Below are positions 60,801 through 64,000 of a DNA stretch of 64,000 nucleotides, piece by piece. Below the pieces are notes generated by a model that saw only the letters and a list, made by a program, of their open reading frames with translations, did not search any database and was not told the origin of the DNA. Source of the DNA: UBA5704 sp036264355 (GTDB taxonomy: Bacteria; Acidobacteriota; Thermoanaerobaculia; Multivoradales; UBA5704); NCBI GenBank assembly GCA_036264355.1, contig DATARD010000048.1, forward strand, positions 6,283 through 70,282, written 5' to 3'. Numbering within the stretch: the stretch's first letter is position 1; the number at the start of each line of letters is the position of its first letter. The translations under genes and the position numbers were made by a program.

Positions 60801-61268
60801 CTCTTCCAGGACGACGGTGTAGGCGTCCCGCGGCGCCTGCGGATCGTGGGCGCGGACGAGCAGCCGGTACACGCCGGTTGCGGGAGCAATGAAGGACAGC
60901 AGCTCGGGGACCCGGTGACCGCCCGGGCTGTCGACGGTGGCCAGCACGGCGTTGTCGGGGCCGCGGAGCTCCAACCCGACGTCGATGGCCGCCTGCTCCA
61001 CCATCACCCGGACATAGCGGGCGTAGGAGGCGGCCGGCAGCTCGACGCGGTGCTCCTGGACCTCCTCGCCGCCGATCTCCTGCGTCGCCCGGGCGCCAAC
61101 AGCCAATGCGCGAAGACTCTCCGTTTTCGTCCGGGGTGCCTGGGCCGAGCCCCCGGCGCACGCGGTGTAGAGCAGGAGAAAGGCCACTGCCCAAGCCGCT
61201 CCGCAAGGCGGAAAAAGGGCGGTAGGCCGGCGGCTGGAGGTTGGCTGGATCGTCACGTCAGACTTCAA
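57855..61268 (-). CDS. TPR repeat / CHAT domain protein (lipoprotein-like)
   Basis: 1137 residues from a TTG at 61268, or from a GTG at 61256. A signal with a possible lipobox (AVAFLLLYTACAGG), a PPC-like beta domain (ELPAASYARYVRVMVEQAAIDVGLELRGP), about eight TPRs (such as EARTLNDIGDLQVRLGDNDTALASLSQARELARALGD) and a C-terminal CHAT protease domain with His1000 in RIHFATHGLLD and Cys1047 in VVLSACDTGLG. CHAT domains are caspase-like proteases; some act in defence or signalling. It is divergent from a sigma-factor gene and a zinc-finger protein, a common acidobacterial grouping. Its substrate is unknown. Confidence 0.92.
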   Translation of the reverse strand: MKSDVTIQPTSSRRPTALFPPCGAAWAVAFLLLYTACAGGSAQAPRTKTESLRALAVGARATQEIGGEEVQEHRVELPAASYARYVRVMVEQAAIDVGLELRGPDNAVLATVDSPGGHRVPELLSFIAPATGVYRLLVRAHDPQAPRDAYTVVLEEVRPAVPGDTTRVATERAAADARQRSFCERLEDKRKALEDLQQVLAAWKAAGDRVQEARTLNDIGDLQVRLGDNDTALASLSQARELARALGDRREEARALTEVGLVHQKKHEEMARVTEFYDQALRHWTEAGDSAGQAEVLFNLGVLHADAGDTTTALGYYEQALKLQKEAGAPAGEAFTLASVGLIDLNRGDLAHALSCFDDGLDLSRRSGNRAAEAYLLSLTAGVHLRRGELQQAIDRFSTALKLYQIQGNQAQEASVLTSLGSANVYLGDLDRARECYRAALETRKKSEDRTSEVFPLLYLGWVLQLQGDTEGAVTHYEQALGISRTFAFVPGLAQSLYYLGRVYIALSKADDGVRCLEEALALNEQTNNDLGRAQVLLELGRASHALGSDDRATGQLTQALQLGRRLQNFVVEVAAQGALARLDRDRGDLPAARAAIEEALSILNSVRSKVASQRLRVSFIASRQAYYELHLDILMRLHERDPAGGFLPAALEASERARARGLLDLLAEGRIDVRRGIAADLKQKEDEIDSRISMLQTQMLEHLSTGSWDATKAQLLDQETRKADEDREKLELEIRGRHPRYAAVRYPDSLHPAQIQALLDDHTALLEYAVGEERSFLFVVTRDTLTSYILPSAAHLASEVRSLGAGLEKPGRRSFGLYANLARKLYLELIAPASEALAHRPRLIVAPDGPLHFLSFEALLTMDPGDAQDFVELPYLIKEKSVSYVPSASVLAELAQSKAREESAVPPVRFVGFADPLPAVAASAGAPALPPPGSLRDGSLASALPGLGRLAQSRREVEGIAELYPPGEAKLYLDREATEENVKDNDLLRHAQRIHFATHGLLDEKQPELSGLVLTRTPGSREDGLLQVYEIFNLQLGADLVVLSACDTGLGTMFSGEGLVGVTRALLYAGAHSVVVSLWQVDDVSTPGLMISFYRHLDQGQDKAEALRQAKLEMIGQARFAHPFYWAPFVLIGEPR

Positions 61269-61327
61269 CCAGCGAAAGAGGCGCCCAGTTTAACGCAAGA
61301 GCCCGGAAAGAAAGGGGCTGCGAAGGA

Positions 61328-61333
61328 TAGAAT
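61328..61333 (+). promoter_or_regulatory. -10 box (TAGAAT) for the sigma-factor gene
   Basis: TAGAAT ends 7 nt before ATG 61341; leaderless spacing. Confidence 0.5.
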
Positions 61334-61340
61334 CTCTTCG

Positions 61341-61943
61341 ATGATCGGCAATGACCAGGAGGTGGTGACCCGCTACCTGCGTGGCGACACGGAGGCGGTG
61401 GGGACAGTGGACGGATGGATCTCGCGGGCGGCCTGGCCGTATCAGCGCCGGCTCGCCGACACCTGGGACGACGTCTTGCAGGACGTCCGGCTGGAAGTGA
61501 CCCGGCTGCTCGGGCAAGGCAAGTTCCGTGGCGAATCGAGCCTGCGCACCTATCTCTGGCGGGTGGTCAGCCACACCTGTCTCGACCAGTTGCGCGCCCG
61601 CGGCAAGCGGCAGTGGACGGACCTCGAGGAGGTGGACAAGGCCGGCAACGGCGGCGACCCGAACAGCCAGTCGGCGCCGGCGCGGTCGGAGGACCGCGAC
61701 CTCCTCCTGCGTGTCCTCGGCAAGGCCTCCTCGGACTGCCGCGAGCTCTGGCGCCTCATCGTGCTCGGCCTCTCCTATCGCGAGATGAGCCTGCGCATGG
61801 GGGTCGCCGAGGGGACGCTGCGCGTGCGTGTCCTGCGCTGCCGGGAGAAGGCGATCGCCCTGCGCGACGAGCTCACGGGAGGAACTTCGTCAAAACAACG
61901 TAACACCCCGCCTCGTAAGACGCCTATTGAGTCAGAGGGGTGA
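61341..61943 (+). CDS. Sigma-70-family RNA polymerase sigma factor
   Basis: 200 residues. Region 2: TRYLRGDTEAVGTVDGWISRAAWPY and DVLQDVRLEVTRLLGQGKFRGESSLRTYLWRVVSHTCLDQLRARGKR. Region 4: DCRELWRLIVLGLSYREMSLRMGVAEGTLRVRVLRCREKAI (helix-turn-helix). It differs from the ECF factor at 487. Start at 61341 follows the -10 box. It precedes a zinc-finger membrane protein that probably controls it and is divergent from the TPR/CHAT gene, a likely target. Confidence 0.88.
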   Translation: MIGNDQEVVTRYLRGDTEAVGTVDGWISRAAWPYQRRLADTWDDVLQDVRLEVTRLLGQGKFRGESSLRTYLWRVVSHTCLDQLRARGKRQWTDLEEVDKAGNGGDPNSQSAPARSEDRDLLLRVLGKASSDCRELWRLIVLGLSYREMSLRMGVAEGTLRVRVLRCREKAIALRDELTGGTSSKQRNTPPRKTPIESEG

Positions 61944-61950
61944 GTATCTC

Positions 61951-62991
61951 ATGAACTGTGAACTAACGATTGAATACCTTCCTTGGCTGCTCAACGGCAC
62001 CCTGGAAGACGGCGAGACGAAAGAGGTCCGGGACCACCTGGCAGGTTGCGCGAGCTGCCGCCAGGCCCTGGCCGACACCCGGCGGGCCTGGGAGATCTTC
62101 GACCAGCACATCCCGGCCGCCACCCTGGTCGCCCATGCCGCTGATGCCGCGGGCGAGGATCTGGACGGTTTCGATCCGGCGCTCCTCGAAGAGCATCTGG
62201 CGACCTGTGCGGAGTGCGCCGCCGAGCTGGAGCTGGTGCGCATGAGCCGTGGCCTCAGCGAGGACGAGAGGGTCGCCCTCCTGGCGCCGCGTCCGCCGCG
62301 AGCGCCCGCGCCTCAGGTCACCGCCCGTCCGATTTCTACGGCCGGCAACCGGTGGCGCCGTGCCGCCTTCGCGGCCGGCCTGGCCGGCGTCATCGCCCTG
62401 GGCGGCTGGTACAAGAGCGCCGAGCGGGCGCACACCCTGGCCAGCCGGCTGGCGACGGCGCCACAACCCGGCGTTCCGTTGCAAGCGCCGCCGCCGCCGC
62501 CCATCCAGAGCGCCGCCGACGCCGAGCGGATCGCGACCCTGCAGCGCCAGGTCGACGAGATGACCAAAACCGTCGGCGAGCTGCAAGCGGCACAGTCCCA
62601 GGCCCGCGAGCAGCTCGCCCAAGTCGAGAAGCTGGGCGCAAGTCAGAGCGCCGGGGGGCCGCAGCTCAACCCCTGGGTCGGCGATGTGCGGATGAGCGCG
62701 GACGTGGTGCGCGGCGGCGGCAGCGGTGTCAAGGAAGTCCCCGCCGGCTCGACGGCGACCCTGCTCCTGGCCGCCGACACGACGGCGACCGGCGATCGTG
62801 AGGTCGAAATCTCCAACGCCGGCGGAAAAATCGTCTGGAAGGGAAGCGGCCTGCGCGCGACGCCCCAGGGCGACTACAGCCTGCTGCTCCCCAAGGGCTG
62901 GCTGCCGGCCGGCGACTACACCATCCACCTCTATCGTCAGACGGGTGGTCAGAGAGTGGCGGCCGAGAGCTACGCGATCCGGGTCAAATGA
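61951..62991 (+). CDS. Zinc-finger membrane protein (putative anti-sigma factor)
   Basis: 346 residues. Two zf-HC2 motifs, HLAGCASCRQAL and HLATCAECAAEL (H-x3-C-x2-C), then a membrane segment (AAFAAGLAGVIALGGW), a coiled coil (IATLQRQVDEMTKTVGELQAAQSQAREQLAQVEKLG) and a beta-rich C-terminal domain (MSADVVRGGGSGVKEV to DYTIHLYRQTGG) outside the membrane. It looks like an anti-sigma factor for the sigma gene 7 nt upstream. GAGGGGTGA precedes ATG 61951. Confidence 0.85.
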   Translation: MNCELTIEYLPWLLNGTLEDGETKEVRDHLAGCASCRQALADTRRAWEIFDQHIPAATLVAHAADAAGEDLDGFDPALLEEHLATCAECAAELELVRMSRGLSEDERVALLAPRPPRAPAPQVTARPISTAGNRWRRAAFAAGLAGVIALGGWYKSAERAHTLASRLATAPQPGVPLQAPPPPPIQSAADAERIATLQRQVDEMTKTVGELQAAQSQAREQLAQVEKLGASQSAGGPQLNPWVGDVRMSADVVRGGGSGVKEVPAGSTATLLLAADTTATGDREVEISNAGGKIVWKGSGLRATPQGDYSLLLPKGWLPAGDYTIHLYRQTGGQRVAAESYAIRVK

Positions 62992-62999
62992 CAGGGCCC

Positions 63000-63809
63000 T
63001 CACCGCACCGCCTGGGACGCCGCGCCGTAGATCTGTAACGTGGCCGGATCCTGAAGGAAGGCCGCGACGCCGAGCGCGCTGGTCTTCCAGCGCTTGTCGA
63101 TACCGAGGACGATCTCCCCGCTGTGCTCGGCGCCGGCCGTGCCGGGCAGCGCCAACGCCTTCTCCAATCGGCGGACCACGAAGTCGTTGCGCAACGTGCG
63201 CGACGCATTCTCCCCGGCGCCGACCGGAGTCACCAGCCCGGTCTCCCAGACCGCCACCCAGAGATCCAGCTCCCCCTGCGCCACCGTCTTCGCCACCTTG
63301 GCGCCGACGCGCACGCGCAGATGTCCGTCCGGCGTCACCGGATCGAGAGCCACGGTCACCCGCCCGGGCGGCGGAGCGGCCAGCGCGTCGCGAACCCGGC
63401 GCAGGACTTCCCCCTCCTCCGAGCCCACGCACTCACTGTGGCCGTCCACCACGACCTGCGGCGTATAGATGCGATTGCTGTGGAACGCCCGGGCGTACGC
63501 CTGCTGCCGCTGCGACCAGCGCGGCGCGTCGAACGGGTCGTGCCAGCCGATGTAGTCCCAGTAGTCGACATGGAAAGCGAGCGGGATCACCCGGCCCGCC
63601 AGCTTGGGATCGCTCCCCAGCTTCGACAGCAGTTGATCCGCCGGCGGGCAGCTCGAGCAGCCCTGCGACGTGAACAGCTCCAGCACCACCGGCCCATTCG
63701 CGGCAGCCGCCGCCGGCGGTGACGGAGCGGCATCGCTCCGCGCGGCCAGGGCGAGGAGGGCCAGGGCGAGAAAGAAGAAAGAGGATGATGGGTTCGTCGT
63801 GCTCATCAT
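63000..63809 (-). CDS. DUF1223 thioredoxin-like exported protein
   Basis: About 269 residues from an ATG at 63809 (63806 also possible). Signal peptide (SSFFFLALALLALAARSDA), then the DUF1223 thioredoxin-like domain: VVLELFTSQGCSSCPPADQLLSKL (CxxC-like pair), HVDYWDYIGWHDPFDAPRWSQRQQAYARAFHSNRIYTPQVVVDG. Function unknown; a periplasmic redox or stress role is likely. It converges on the zinc-finger gene with 8 nt between stops. The final 160 bases of the window show no gene. Confidence 0.88.
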   Translation of the reverse strand: MMSTTNPSSSFFFLALALLALAARSDAAPSPPAAAAANGPVVLELFTSQGCSSCPPADQLLSKLGSDPKLAGRVIPLAFHVDYWDYIGWHDPFDAPRWSQRQQAYARAFHSNRIYTPQVVVDGHSECVGSEEGEVLRRVRDALAAPPPGRVTVALDPVTPDGHLRVRVGAKVAKTVAQGELDLWVAVWETGLVTPVGAGENASRTLRNDFVVRRLEKALALPGTAGAEHSGEIVLGIDKRWKTSALGVAAFLQDPATLQIYGAASQAVR

Positions 63810-64000
63810 GGGGAGCCTCCGTCGGCGTTTCTGCATCCGGAAAGAATACGCGCGGCGAGGCAGCGATTCCGCAGTCGCGAGTAGGCGACCTGCGGAAAGC
63901 GAGTAACGGCGGGGAGTGGGACTAAATTTCTCTCGGACGAGACGAGAGAGCAGATTCGTATTCGCCGGAGACGTTCCAGGAGCGCTGGATTCTGGTATAT

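Overview
The window is chromosomal DNA from a GC-rich bacterium (about two thirds G+C by eye). It most likely comes from an acidobacterium, perhaps of the Thermoanaerobaculia type. The basis is two GWxTD-domain proteins, one of them fused to a VWA domain of the kind common in Acidobacteriota, a lipoprotein-like TPR/CHAT protein divergent from a sigma factor and a double zinc-finger protein, DUF4331/DUF4198 secreted proteins, and many Uma2 and TPR accessory genes. A peptidoglycan-recycling ligase (Mpl) fits a diderm cell. No rRNA, tRNA, CRISPR, prophage or insertion sequence was seen. The lineage is an inference.

Layout. 1-3450 (minus): DUF4331 and DUF4198 secreted proteins followed by an ECF sigma factor and its membrane anti-sigma factor, which runs off the left edge. 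3594-9936: RNase PH, two Uma2-type nucleases, a DUF1573 protein and Mpl. 9070-12552: O-antigen/polysaccharide ABC exporter (Wzm/Wzt type) and a glycerate kinase. 12630-15256: DUF3467, a GWxTD lipoprotein and an M49-like metallopeptidase. 15288-16475: methyltransferase and DinB-like protein. 16605-19700: a stress/defence cluster with VapBC, HicAB plus a perfect operator palindrome, DUF2283, DUF433 and an EVE-nuclease fusion. 19932-22440: a 40-residue peptide with its own terminator, a small gene plus TPR gene, and large 21-bp repeat arrays. 22534-26641 (minus): TPM-domain protein, two tandem Tim44-like zinc-ribbon proteins and a SelW-type selenoprotein read through an in-frame TGA.

26701-38062 is mostly metabolic and housekeeping: CBM9-like protein, MarR regulator divergent from an aryl/acyl-CoA ligase, DUF4143 ATPase, aminotransferase, inositol-phosphatase-like enzyme, TruC-like pseudouridine synthase, sigma-54 activator, RhlE helicase and DedA. 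38171-47412 holds a nuclease-like gene with a broken PIN partner, a sulfatase-fold lipoprotein, MnmA with a cysteine desulfurase (tRNA 2-thiolation), the GWxTD/VWA protein and a cyclic-2,3-diphosphoglycerate-synthetase-like enzyme. 47318-52105 is a second accessory island: a winged-helix gene, a 21-bp repeat array, a decayed TPR gene, a lower-GC operon headed by a C39-like protease interrupted by one TAG, an Rpn-like nuclease and a decayed Uma2 gene. 52138-63836: B3/4-domain protein, phospholipase-D-type synthase, small secreted peptide, SIMPL/cupin/glutamate dehydrogenase operon, small membrane protein, the TPR-CHAT/sigma/zinc-finger module and a DUF1223 protein.

Two patterns recur across the window. 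At least twelve genes or ORFs have a TANNAT-like -10 box ending 6-9 nt before the start codon and no visible ribosome-binding site, which suggests widespread leaderless transcription. Arrays with a 21-bp period lie directly 3' of several accessory genes (two TPR-family genes and two Uma2 genes). The in-frame TGA with a following hairpin in the SelW-like gene implies that the organism makes selenocysteine, although no sel genes are in the window.
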